A stretch of DNA of 9,520 nt from Desulfurococcales archaeon ex4484_217_1 (GCA_002254745.1 NJED01000042.1:1-9520), one strand, 5' to 3'; counted from the first letter of the stretch, positions 1 to 6,811 are shown. The notes: a model not told the origin generated them from the letters alone. Numbers and translations are program-made.

Positions 1-562
1 GAGCCTCTAAGAAGTTTTGTAACAGAGTTTCTTAAGGGCTTAGGTGAGAAAGGTCTAAAAATAGTGGTTAATGTTAAAAACGTCTTCAAAAGCTTTAAAA
101 TATCAACATACGCTATACTCTCGGCGCATTTAATGAAGATCTTGGGAGAAGAACTAGGTTATGAAATATCCTTGAACGACATTGAAAAATATGCGCCATT
201 ACTAGAAGATCAAAAACTAATAAACTATTTACCTTTAATAATGGCTTTGAGAATTGCTGCATTGAACAATAAAAGCTTAGTATACAGGCTTGGGGAAGGA
301 TGGGTACGTAGAAGGCGTGAATGTTTTAAGAGCCGTGCAAAGCATAAGGAGTAAAGGAAGTTTAGAAAGACATGTAATTATGGAAGAAGCTTTACAATAC
401 ATTATTTACAACATAGAGGAAATTATTGATTTAAACATGTATTTTAAGTGTAAATGCCTCATATTCCCCGACGTAAGCGGCTCATCTCTTATATGTTTTA
501 GGAAACCATATAGTATAGAAGCTTATGAGAAAGCTCATATGTTACTCGGTGATAATGAATGA
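1..562 (+). CDS. Unrecognised protein, C-terminal part, with one frameshift
   Basis: The reading frame is open from base 1 to 354, then protein-like sequence continues in another frame from about 290 to the stop at 560-562. Removing one G from the GGGG run at 292-295 joins them smoothly (YRLGKDGYVEGVNVLRAVQS), giving about 187 residues of C-terminal sequence. The true start is outside the window. The segment is mostly helical and soluble-looking, with no membrane span, and I do not recognise the family. The stop overlaps the IPK start by four bases (ATGA), so the two are probably translationally coupled in a mevalonate-pathway operon. The visible C terminus lacks the glycine-rich loop expected at the end of a mevalonate kinase, the usual upstream neighbour in many archaea. 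Function is unknown; confidence that it is a real gene is good. Confidence 0.6.
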
Positions 563-1296
563 GAAGAGTGGTTTTGAAAATAGGTGGAAGCGTAATAACG
601 GATAAATCAAAACCATTTACTCTAAGAAAACATGTATTAAATAGAATAGCTTCAGAAATAGCTAAAGCAATAGCAGAGACGAAAATAAGGCTAATATTGG
701 TTCACGGAGGAGGATCTTTTGGACATTTTGTAGCTTCTCGGTTTAAAAACAAGTTGACAACAACTTCGTGTATTGAAATACATGAGGCAATGGAGAGATT
801 GAATAGGAAAGTAGTGTCTTATCTTCTAAAGCATGGTGTTAAAGCTATCCCTATCGACACAATATCCCTGTTTGTTTTAAAGAGAAAACATGTTTTCAAA
901 GCGTTTTTAGAACCCATAGTTAATGCTTTAAACAATGATTTAGTACCTGTTCTTTATGGAAACGTGGTTTTCGACGTTGCTGAAGGATTTTCCATACTCT
1001 CGGGAGACACTATAGCACCATGCCTTGCTTCTAAGCTTGGTTTTGAAAACCTCTTTTATGCCATTGATGTTGACGGTGTTTATAAAAGATATCCGCCGAG
1101 GAGTGATGATGACCTGCTAGAAGTTTTAGACTTACATAAGGCGAAGGTAGGGGTAGGGAAAATAGATGTTACCGGTGGTATGGCTAATAAGCTAATAGAA
1201 ATAGCTAAATGGATTAAAGGGAAGAAAGTTAAAGTGATATTGTTTAACGCATTAAAAAAGAATCACGTTTACATGGTTTTAAGAAAGTTAAAGTGA
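559..1296 (+). CDS. Isopentenyl phosphate kinase, C terminus altered by a tandem duplication
   Basis: It phosphorylates isopentenyl phosphate to isopentenyl diphosphate with ATP, in the archaeal modified mevalonate pathway. It belongs to the amino acid kinase superfamily. Visible motifs are KIGGSVITDK (residues 7-16, phosphate binding), HGGGSFGH (49-56; the last His matches the family's catalytic His), LSGDT (147-151), IDVDGVY (169-175) and DVTGGM (203-208). The ATG at 559 overlaps the upstream stop. As written the product is 245 residues and ends VYMVLRKLK. However, a 59-bp tandem duplication (1222-1341) shifts the frame. With one copy removed, the frame continues TGKDISRKTIVKV to a TGA at 1380-1382, giving 254 residues with a normal family ending and only 7 bases before fni. 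Identity is very confident; the written C terminus is probably wrong. Confidence 0.93.
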   Translation: MRRVVLKIGGSVITDKSKPFTLRKHVLNRIASEIAKAIAETKIRLILVHGGGSFGHFVASRFKNKLTTTSCIEIHEAMERLNRKVVSYLLKHGVKAIPIDTISLFVLKRKHVFKAFLEPIVNALNNDLVPVLYGNVVFDVAEGFSILSGDTIAPCLASKLGFENLFYAIDVDGVYKRYPPRSDDDLLEVLDLHKAKVGVGKIDVTGGMANKLIEIAKWIKGKKVKVILFNALKKNHVYMVLRKLK

Positions 1297-1341
1297 TATT
1301 GTTTAACGCATTAAAAAAGAATCACGTTTACATGGTTTTAA
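1222..1341 (+). repeat. Perfect tandem duplication, period 59 bp, inside IPK
   Basis: Positions 1222-1282 are identical to 1281-1341: 61 matching bases at an offset of 59, so the units share two bases. The unit encodes most of KKVKVILFNALKKNHVYMVL of IPK. Since 59 is not a multiple of three, the second copy ends the protein early. The second copy joins directly to a sensible IPK C terminus, so a single-copy ancestor is implied. Whether this is real or an assembly artefact cannot be told from the sequence. Confidence 0.97.
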
Positions 1342-1389
1342 CAGGTAAAGACATTTCAAGAAAAACCATAGTTAAGGTGTGATTAAACA

Positions 1390-2281
1390 TTGGGCAATAT
1401 AACACGTTATAGAAAAATAGAGCATATCGACATCTGTTTAAATGAGGACGTTGAATCAAAAATACCTACAGGATTTTCAGACATAATACTCATCCATAAG
1501 GCATTGCCCGAACTCTGTTTAGACGAAATAAATGTAGAAACAATTTTTCTCGGAAAGAAGTTGAAAGCGCCCATAATAATTACTGGGATGACAGGAGGAC
1601 ATCCAGAAACAGTAGAAATTAATAAAGCCCTAGCTTATGTTGCTGAAAAACTTAAAATAGGAATTGGTGTTGGGAGTCAAAGAGCGTTCAAATAGAAGGC
1701 GAAAAATCGTTTAAAGAAATACTATGGAACTTCCAGTTCCAATAATGGTCAAGGAAACAGGTGCCGGGATATGTAGAGAAATAGCATCACTTATTGCGAG
1801 AGAGACCAATGTGAAAGCTATTGATGTAGCAGGTTTAGGTGGTACAAGCTGGTCTGCTGTCGAAATGTACAGGGCTTTAAGGAGGAAAAACTACTATGCA
1901 GCAGAAATAGCTAAGAACTTCTGGAACTGGGGAATACCTACAGCAGTCTCCATAATTGAGACGCGTATTGGCGCCCCGAATTTAAAAGTTATTGGAAGTG
2001 GGGGAGTAAGGACAGGACTAGATGTTGCTAAGGCTTTAGCCATAGGAGCAAACGTAGCAGGTATAGCTTTACCAGCTTTAAGAGAAGCTGTAAAAGGTAT
2101 TGAAAATCTCGAAAAATACCTAAGAAGAATAATTGATGAACTTAAAATAGCCATGCTGCTAACAGGGTCTAAGACGTTAAAGCAGCTAAGAAAAACTGAC
2201 GTTGTGGTCACAGGTAGGGTTAAAGAATGGCTTGAGCAAAGAGGTATAGACATTAGAGAATATTTAGAAAAGTTTAGATAG
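1390..2281 (+). pseudogene. fni: Type 2 isopentenyl diphosphate isomerase (FMN), broken by internal deletion and frameshifts
   Basis: The enzyme interconverts IPP and DMAPP using reduced FMN and Mg2+. The N-terminal piece (1390-1695, 101 residues) starts at a TTG with GGTG at 1376-1379 upstream. It shows RKIEHIDICLNEDV, the FMN-contacting ITGMTGG (64-70) and GVGSQRAF. The C-terminal piece (frame of 1724-2281, 185 residues) shows LPVPIMVKETGAGI, DVAGLGGTSW and the FMN phosphate-binding GSGGVRTGLDVAKALAIGA. Between them a short stretch (1692-1724) reads IEGEKSFKEIL in the third frame, recognisable as the family's PEGExxFxxIL region. About 65-75 residues before it, including the HxNPxQE segment with the catalytic Gln and Mg-binding Glu, are absent. 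About 8 residues after it also appear missing. The enzyme as written could not work. Typical family length is about 350-370 residues. Confidence 0.9.
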
Positions 2282-2364
2282 GAGAAAAATTAGCTTAAAC
2301 AAAGACTCATAGAGGTAAAAGGAGAAATGCAAAAACTTCTAAACTATGCTAAGCATGTTGCGTC

Positions 2365-3111
2365 ATGGACAAGGACGAGTTTAGAAGAGGAGTACCAACA
2401 GTACATAAAATCTGGGGCATATCTACTGCAATCATTGCTGGCGATCTGTTATTCTCTAAATCTTTCGAAGCTCTCTTATATCTTAAGGAGCTTAGTGTTG
2501 ACAGTAGGCGTATTGTTGAAGCAGCTAGAATACTGGCACAAGCTGCTTCAACAATAGCTGAAGGCCAAGCTATGGATATGGCCTTTGAAGAGAGAACCGA
2601 TGTTACAGAAGAAGAATACTTTCAAATGATATATAAGAAAACGGCTACACTCTTTGAAGCATCGACGAAAATAGGTGCGTTAGTAGGTGGTGGAAGTGCT
2701 GAAGATGTTGAACTTATTGGAAACTATGGTAGAAACCTTGGAATAGCATTTCAAATACAAGACGATATTTTAGGAGTTATTGGTGAAGAAGAAAAACTAG
2801 GTAAACCCGTTGGAAGCGACATCAGGGAAGGTAAGAAAACAATAATTGTCATCCATGCTTTAAGAAAAGCATTACCTAAAGATAAAGAGAAGTTGCTGGA
2901 AGCACTAGGTAATAGGAGTTTAAGTAGGGAAAAAATAAGTGACGTAATTTCGCTTCTCATAAGCACAGGCTCAATAGATTACGCTAAAGAAATAGCGTTA
3001 AAATACGCTAATATAGCAAAAAGCATTATAGAAGGCATAAAGGTTAAAGATCATGAAGCAAAAGAAATGCTCATAGAATTAGCGAACTATGTTGTGAAGA
3101 GACTAAAATAA
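2365..3111 (+). CDS. idsA: Geranylgeranyl diphosphate synthase, N-terminal quarter missing
   Basis: This trans-type polyprenyl synthase condenses IPP with allylic diphosphates to make GGPP, the C20 precursor of archaeal lipids. The visible 248 residues begin at MDKDEFRRGVPTVHKIWG, which is the second half of the first aspartate-rich motif (normally HDDIMDxD). Conserved parts are GDLLFSKSFEAL (26-37), EGQAMDMAFE (66-75), the second motif FQIQDDILG (129-137) and GKPVGSDIREGKKT. About 75-80 N-terminal residues are lost, including the KRxRP substrate-binding region and the first two motif aspartates. The original start is probably the ATG at 2327, preceded by GAGGTAAAAGGAG, encoding MQKLLNYAKHV in another frame. 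An apparent deletion of about 230 bp near 2357-2366 joins the two. It is followed by DUF2118 after 10 bases. Identity is certain; the start at 2365 is only an artefact of the break. Confidence 0.9.
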   Translation: MDKDEFRRGVPTVHKIWGISTAIIAGDLLFSKSFEALLYLKELSVDSRRIVEAARILAQAASTIAEGQAMDMAFEERTDVTEEEYFQMIYKKTATLFEASTKIGALVGGGSAEDVELIGNYGRNLGIAFQIQDDILGVIGEEEKLGKPVGSDIREGKKTIIVIHALRKALPKDKEKLLEALGNRSLSREKISDVISLLISTGSIDYAKEIALKYANIAKSIIEGIKVKDHEAKEMLIELANYVVKRLK

Positions 3112-3121
3112 GCTGTTAAAA

Positions 3122-3640
3122 ATGACTTCATTTTACAAATACCCTAAAATATATGTTGAAGAGGAAAGCTTAATTAAACATCAAGAAGCAATATTTGAGC
3201 TAGCCAATGGCACATTATGTCTTGTTTCTAAAGAAAACCTACGTGAAATAAGTGATTATAAGAGGGTTTTTCTCAAGAAAGTTTACGAAACAGCGTATAA
3301 GGATATCATAGATTTAGAACAAGCAAAAACGAAGAAAGCATTCATCACCTATAGTCCCAAATATGACACATACTATCTTGTTGAGAAGGATGTTAAAGTA
3401 GGGTTAATGGAGATTGAAGGACTGAAAGTTTTCTTAGGCATTAGTGAGGGAGATACTGTAGGAGAAGGAAATAAAATAGGATATCAGGTTACGAGAAAAT
3501 ATGAAGTAAGAAACATAGTATGTATACTAGAAGGAACAGTAGTGTACATAGGCACAATATTCGACGAAGTTCAACGTTACTTAATAGTTACTGTTGGTGA
3601 TGAAAATGCCAGAAAAATTAGAATCACACATTGTAAATGA
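3122..3640 (+). CDS. DUF2118 family protein
   Basis: This is a 172-residue archaeal protein of unknown function. The C-terminal half (from about residue 95) reads VGLMEIEGLKVFLGISEGDTVGEG, then KIGYQVTRKYEVRNIVCILEGTVVYIG. That is the pattern of DUF2118 and resembles a biotinyl/lipoyl-type hammerhead fold (G-D-x-V-x-x-G, then an edge strand ending in GTVVYIG). I see no lipoylation-type lysine in the expected hairpin, so it is probably not a carrier protein. The N-terminal half begins KYPKIYVEEES and is typical of the family. The ATG at 3122 lies 10 bases after the idsA stop. The 3' end overlaps the likely gltX start by 35 bases, so the two are probably coupled. Length fits the family and the frame is undamaged. 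Confidence 0.75.
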   Translation: MTSFYKYPKIYVEEESLIKHQEAIFELANGTLCLVSKENLREISDYKRVFLKKVYETAYKDIIDLEQAKTKKAFITYSPKYDTYYLVEKDVKVGLMEIEGLKVFLGISEGDTVGEGNKIGYQVTRKYEVRNIVCILEGTVVYIGTIFDEVQRYLIVTVGDENARKIRITHCK

Positions 3641-5375
3641 AATAAGAAGTATAGCCTTTAAATATGCTCTCCAAAACGCCATACAGTATGGCGGTAAGGC
3701 AGAGTTAAAAGCAGTTATTAGCAAGGTTATTGCTGAAAAACCGGAATTAAAAAGCGTAATAAGAGAAGTTGTCTCAATAGTTAGAAACGTAGTGAATGAA
3801 GTCAATAGGTTATCGATAGTCGAGCAAAAGAGAATTGCTGAAGAAAAATACCCAGAAATTTTCGCTAAAAAGGAGAGAAAAGAGGAGAAGAAACTTCCTC
3901 CACTACCTAATGCCCACAAGTACAAGGTTATTGTAACAAGGTTTGCTCCAAACCCCGACTTTGTCCTGCACCTAGGTAATGCTAGACCTGCTATTCTATG
4001 TTATGAGTATGCGAGAATGTATAAAGGGAAATTCATATTACGATTTGATGATACAGATCCTAAAATAAAGAAGCCTATGCTTGAAGCCTACGACCTAATA
4101 AGAGAAGACCTTAAGTGGTTAGGGTTAAAGTGGGATGAGGAATACATTCAGTCATTAAGATTGCCAATCCATTACCAGTATGCTAAGAAACTTATTGAAT
4201 TAGGAGGAGCTTATGTTGATACATGTAGTAGAAAGGAATTTAAAAAATTAAGAGACCGGAGGAAACCATGCCCTCATAGAAGTCAAAGCATAGAGAAAAA
4301 TCTGGAACTTTGGGACAAAATGCTTGAAGGACATTTTGGCGAAGGAGAAGCTGTTCTTAGAGTAAAAACAGACCTAAACCATCCAGATCCTTCTGTTAGA
4401 GACTGGGTTGCTTTTAGAATAATAGATACATCGAAATCGCCGCATCCTCTAGTAAGGGATAAGTATATTGTTTGGCCAACATATAACTATGCTTCCGCAT
4501 TAGACGACCATTTGCTAAACATAACACATATTCTAAGAGCTAAAGAACACCTGACAAATACCGTAAAGCAAAAATACCTATATAGACACTTCAGATGGGA
4601 ATATCCTGAAACAATACATTTCGGAAAACTTAAGCTAAAAGGTTTTATTCTCAGCAAATCAGCTATTAGGAAGTATGTGGAAACAGGAAAGTTTGAAGGT
4701 TTTGACGATCCCCGATTTGGCACTCTCTGCGCTTTAAGGAAAAGAGGCTTTATAGCTGAAGCTATTAGGGAATTAATTTTAGAAGTAGGTGTTAAACCCT
4801 CCGAGGCAAGTATTTCTATGGAAAACCTTGCCGCATTAAATAGGAAAATAGTTGACCCTAAAGCTCCAAGAATACTGTTCGTAGATAACCCTGTAAAAAT
4901 GGTTATTTCCGGTATTTCAGAGTTTACAACCAAAATACCTTACCATCCCGAAGTTAAGGAGTTAGGATACAGAGTATTAAGGCTAAAATCAAGTAAAAAC
5001 GAGTTAGAAGTTTATATCTCACACAGGGACTACGATAGGTTATCTAAAGGAGACAAAATTAGGCTACTAGGCTTATTTAACATTAGAATAGAGGAGAAAA
5101 AGAAGAATACTATTAGAGCATCCCTTACAAGTGTAAGCCTTGAAGAAGCTAAGAAATATAAACTACAGATAATTCAGTGGGTTCCATGCGAGAATAACGT
5201 GAACGTTATTGTTAAAAAACCCGAAGGATTAAATTTAAGCATAATTGAAGGTGTTGCCGAAGAATCTTTAAGAAAAACACCCTTAAACACTATTGTTCAA
5301 TTCTACAGGTTTGGTTTTGTTAGAGTAAATAGTGTTAGCAGGGATAAGGTAATCACGTATTTTGCGCACGAATAA
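3606..5375 (+). CDS. gltX: Glutamyl-tRNA synthetase
   Basis: This class I synthetase charges tRNA-Glu; in archaea it is usually discriminating, with Gln-tRNA made by transamidation. The 589-residue protein is complete. Residues 1-105 form the helical N-terminal extension typical of archaeal GluRS. The HIGH-type motif is HLGN (122-125) in FAPNPDFVLHLGNARPA. FRFDDTDP-like FDDTDP follows at 147-152, then WPTYNYASALDDHLLNITHILRAKEH, and the KMSKS-type loop is LSKS (349-352). The C terminus is the beta-barrel anticodon domain of the archaeal/eukaryotic type. I chose ATG 3606 because GGTGA at 3596-3600 is well placed as a ribosome binding site. ATG 3600, GTG 3597 and TTG 3594 in the same frame are less likely. 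It ends the isoprenoid run, and no lesion is seen anywhere in it. Confidence 0.95.
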   Translation: MPEKLESHIVNEIRSIAFKYALQNAIQYGGKAELKAVISKVIAEKPELKSVIREVVSIVRNVVNEVNRLSIVEQKRIAEEKYPEIFAKKERKEEKKLPPLPNAHKYKVIVTRFAPNPDFVLHLGNARPAILCYEYARMYKGKFILRFDDTDPKIKKPMLEAYDLIREDLKWLGLKWDEEYIQSLRLPIHYQYAKKLIELGGAYVDTCSRKEFKKLRDRRKPCPHRSQSIEKNLELWDKMLEGHFGEGEAVLRVKTDLNHPDPSVRDWVAFRIIDTSKSPHPLVRDKYIVWPTYNYASALDDHLLNITHILRAKEHLTNTVKQKYLYRHFRWEYPETIHFGKLKLKGFILSKSAIRKYVETGKFEGFDDPRFGTLCALRKRGFIAEAIRELILEVGVKPSEASISMENLAALNRKIVDPKAPRILFVDNPVKMVISGISEFTTKIPYHPEVKELGYRVLRLKSSKNELEVYISHRDYDRLSKGDKIRLLGLFNIRIEEKKKNTIRASLTSVSLEEAKKYKLQIIQWVPCENNVNVIVKKPEGLNLSIIEGVAEESLRKTPLNTIVQFYRFGFVRVNSVSRDKVITYFAHE

Positions 5376-5398
5376 CTTAATTTCAGAAAGTTATTAAA

Positions 5399-5430
5399 CT
5401 ATATAATGCTATTCAATACAGGTTTATATA
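5399..5430 (+). promoter_or_regulatory. Candidate L7Ae promoter with two TATA boxes
   Basis: Two TATA-like elements lie between gltX and L7Ae: TATATAAT at 5400-5407 and the better TTTATATA at 5423-5430. At usual archaeal spacing (start about 26 bases after the box centre), transcripts would begin near 5430 and near 5453 respectively. Only the upstream start would carry the whole candidate kink-turn at 5449-5471. Start sites are inferred. Confidence 0.55.
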
Positions 5431-5448
5431 CCCCGTTTCTTACTTATG

Positions 5449-5476
5449 GTTTAATGATGAACGACGAGAACTAAAC
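5449..5476 (+). promoter_or_regulatory. Candidate kink-turn / hairpin in the L7Ae mRNA leader
   Basis: The leader contains a perfect box-C-like ATGATGA (5454-5460). It can fold with G5449-C5471, U5450-A5470, U5451-A5469 and U5452-G5468 as a stem, then a three-base bulge AAU (5453-5455) and tandem G-A pairs (G5456-A5467, A5457-G5466), closed by an eight-base loop. This is a k-loop-like version of the L7Ae binding site. An alternative hairpin pairs GUUUA (5449-5453) with UAAAC (5472-5476). Both end just before the L7Ae ribosome binding site (GAGGAGG, 5477-5483), so occupancy could block translation. The stem is short, and the fold is inferred by eye. Confidence 0.4.
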
Positions 5477-5492
5477 GAGGAGGATGAGTAAA

Positions 5493-5879
5493 ATGTCTAA
5501 ACCATTCTATGTAAGATTTGAAGTACCTACTGAATTAGCTGAAAAAGCTTATGAAGCAATAAAGAAAGCTAGGGAAACAGGAGGGAAAATAAAGAAAGGA
5601 ACAAATGAAACTACTAAAGCTGTCGAGAGAGGATTAGCTAAGCTAGTACTAATAGCTGAAGACGTTGATCCACCCGAAATTGTTGCCCATCTACCACTAC
5701 TATGTGATGAAAAGAAAGTACCTTACGTCTATGTTCCAAGCAAGAAGAGGTTAGGAGAAGCTTCAGGAATAGAAGTTGCAGCAGCAAGTGCATGCATAAT
5801 TGACCCTGGAGAAGCTAAAGACTTGGTAGAGGAAATAATAGAGAAAGTTAAAGAAATAAAGGCTAAAGCTGCTAAGTAA
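5493..5879 (+). CDS. rpl7ae: Ribosomal protein L7Ae (kink-turn binding protein)
   Basis: L7Ae is a large-subunit protein that also binds kink-turns in box C/D and H/ACA guide RNAs and in archaeal RNase P. The 128-residue product has the RNA-binding GTNETTKAVERG (36-47), AEDVDPPEIVAHLPLLC (55-71) and the specificity loop LGEASGIEVAAAS (87-99). Length and all core motifs are normal. The ATG at 5493 is preferred over the in-frame ATG at 5484, because GGAGG (5479-5483) then has a nine-base spacer, whereas 5484 directly abuts it. The gene has its own promoter and leader. It converges with S28e, although in many archaea L7Ae, S28e and L24e run in one direction. Confidence 0.96.
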   Translation: MSKPFYVRFEVPTELAEKAYEAIKKARETGGKIKKGTNETTKAVERGLAKLVLIAEDVDPPEIVAHLPLLCDEKKVPYVYVPSKKRLGEASGIEVAAASACIIDPGEAKDLVEEIIEKVKEIKAKAAK

Positions 5880-5910
5880 ACGCAAAGCGAAGCATAAGTT
5901 ATTAAATATG

Positions 5911-5927
5911 CAAAAACTACCTTTTTT
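5911..5927. terminator. Bidirectional T-rich terminators between L7Ae and S28e
   Basis: The 46-bp gap between the convergent L7Ae and S28e stops holds a T6 run on the plus strand (5922-5927), which would end L7Ae transcripts. It also holds a T5 run on the minus strand (complement of 5912-5916), just after the S28e stop. U-runs are the usual archaeal termination signal. No strong hairpin is seen. Confidence 0.5.
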
Positions 5928-6165
5928 ACCTACCTGAAAGCTTTCTAGCTTCTCTCTCAGTTTCCCTCAAAATTAAAATGTCACCTAGTCTTACAGGTCC
6001 TTTAACGTTTCTCGTTAGAATCCTCCCCTTATCTCTTCCTTCTAGAATTCTTACTCTAACTTGGATAACTTCACCTGTAACCCCTGTCCTACCAACGATC
6101 TGTATGACTTCAGCGGGGTAACCTAGTTCCTCTATTATCGTGGACGACTTCTGCTTACTGCTCAC
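5926..6165 (-). CDS. rps28e: Ribosomal protein S28e
   Basis: S28e is a small-subunit protein near the mRNA exit path in archaeal and eukaryotic ribosomes. The 79-residue product shows the family core: ELGYPAEVIQIVGRTGVTGE, then a basic RVRILEGRDKGRILTRNVKGPVR segment and the C-terminal hallmark ILILRETEREARKL. The start is the GTG at 6165 (VSSKQKSS), because GAGGTG (complement of 6172-6177) sits six bases upstream. Two in-frame alternatives, ATG at 6171 and an upstream ATG at 6228, would give non-homologous N-terminal extensions. The gene is intact. It lies on the strand opposite to its usual partners L7Ae and L24e and has its own TATA box at 6211-6220. Confidence 0.95.
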   Translation of the reverse strand: MSSKQKSSTIIEELGYPAEVIQIVGRTGVTGEVIQVRVRILEGRDKGRILTRNVKGPVRLGDILILRETEREARKLSGR

Positions 6166-6210
6166 ATACATCACCTCAAGATGGTCTGTAGTGAGAATTG
6201 GTAGAAAGAG

Positions 6211-6220
6211 TTTTAAATAT
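6211..6220. promoter_or_regulatory. Shared TATA element between divergent S28e and L24e
   Basis: TTTTAAATAT reads as a TATA box on both strands (minus: ATATTTAAAA). On the minus strand transcription would start near 6187-6190, giving S28e a leader of about 22 bases. On the plus strand it would start near 6243, giving L24e a leader of about 33 bases. No other good TATA box is visible in the 110-bp gap. Confidence 0.5.
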
Positions 6221-6275
6221 GTTTCCACCGAGATTTTTCAGCTAACATGCAGCATAACCTCAGTGGTGTAAGCCT

Positions 6276-6458
6276 ATGGTTAAAGTGAGGACATGCTCTT
6301 TCTGCGGTAAAGAAATAGAACCCGGTACAGGCATAATGTATGTTAAAAACGATGGTTCAATACTATGGTTTTGCTCAAGCAAATGCTGGAAAAACATGTT
6401 AAAACTTAAGCGTAACCCAAGAAAGTATAAGTGGACATTAAAGTATGCTAAAACATAG
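6276..6458 (+). CDS. rpl24e: Ribosomal protein L24e
   Basis: This is a small zinc-ribbon protein of the large subunit. The 60-residue product has the treble-clef cysteines C7-x2-C10 and C33-x3-C37 (CSFCGKEI and FCSSKC), the conserved GTGIMYVKNDGSILWFCSSKCW core and a basic C terminus (KRNPRKYKWTLKYAK). Length is normal. ATG 6276 has GTGGTG (6264-6269) six bases upstream as ribosome binding site. It is followed by ndk after 35 bases, the common archaeal order. Confidence 0.96.
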   Translation: MVKVRTCSFCGKEIEPGTGIMYVKNDGSILWFCSSKCWKNMLKLKRNPRKYKWTLKYAKT

Positions 6459-6493
6459 TTTATAAAGCAAAACTTGGCTTAGGTGTTTTAAAG

Positions 6494-6811
6494 ATGGTTG
6501 TCCAAAGAACTTTTGTTATGATAAAACCCGATGGTGTGAGAAGAAAACTTGTAGGGGAAATTATAAGGAGATTTGAAAGTAAGGGCCTCAAAATAGTGGC
6601 ATTAAAAATGATTAAGCTAAGCAGGGAGAAAGCTGAGGAGCTATATGTTGTACATAAGGGTAAACACTTCTTCAAAGACCTCATAGAATTCGTAACCTCG
6701 GGACCTGTTGTTGCAATGGTTCTTGAAGGAGATGAAGCAGTAAGTGTTGTAAGAACTATGATAGGTCCAACTGATGGTAGAAAAGCTCCTCCAGGCATGT
6801 TTTTCCGGTAA
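6494..6811 (+). CDS. ndk: Nucleoside diphosphate kinase, C terminus missing
   Basis: The enzyme transfers phosphate between nucleoside di- and triphosphates through a phosphohistidine. The first 101 residues are canonical: RTFVMIKPDGV (Lys11), KGKHFF (55-60), FVTSGPVVAMVLEG (66-79), VRTMIGPTDGRKAPPG (86-101). The family then continues with (T)IRGDFG and the catalytic His in NxxHxSD, about 35-40 more residues. Here it runs straight into antisense infB sequence and stops after MFFR. The product as written lacks the catalytic histidine and would be inactive. The start ATG has GGTG (6482-6485) eight bases upstream. TTTATAAA at 6459-6466 could be an internal promoter, but spacing would put the start almost at the ATG. 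The break lies at 6794-6799. Confidence 0.93.
   Translation: MVVQRTFVMIKPDGVRRKLVGEIIRRFESKGLKIVALKMIKLSREKAEELYVVHKGKHFFKDLIEFVTSGPVVAMVLEGDEAVSVVRTMIGPTDGRKAPPGMFFR

Noticed and set aside
1222..1341. Functional tandem repeat or regulatory element
   Set aside because: The repeat is coding sequence copied once, with a frameshift, and has no features of an iteron, CRISPR or operator array.
1894..2253. 119-residue minus-strand open frame within fni
   Set aside because: It lies antisense to a strongly conserved FMN-binding region, has no ribosome binding site and no family features. It is a shadow.
2327..2557. 76-residue frame beginning with the idsA ribosome binding site
   Set aside because: Only the first 11 or so residues look like a real N terminus. 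The rest is the idsA body read out of frame after the break.
4487..4933. 148-residue minus-strand frame within gltX
   Set aside because: It is fully antisense to conserved GluRS catalytic sequence with no own signals.
5454..5474. Six-codon upstream open frame (MMNDEN) in the L7Ae leader
   Set aside because: It has no ribosome binding site and is more simply explained by the ATGATGA kink-turn motif. Short frames like this arise often by chance.
5449..5476. Box C/D guide RNA gene
   Set aside because: A box-C-like sequence is present, but there is no CTGA D box and no room for guide regions or internal C'/D' boxes.
6641..6796. Apparent C-terminal 52 residues of aIF2 (AWRSFSTISW onward)
   Set aside because: This is the antisense of ndk and has no resemblance to the IF2 C terminus. 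It is read-through beyond the junction at 6794-6799.
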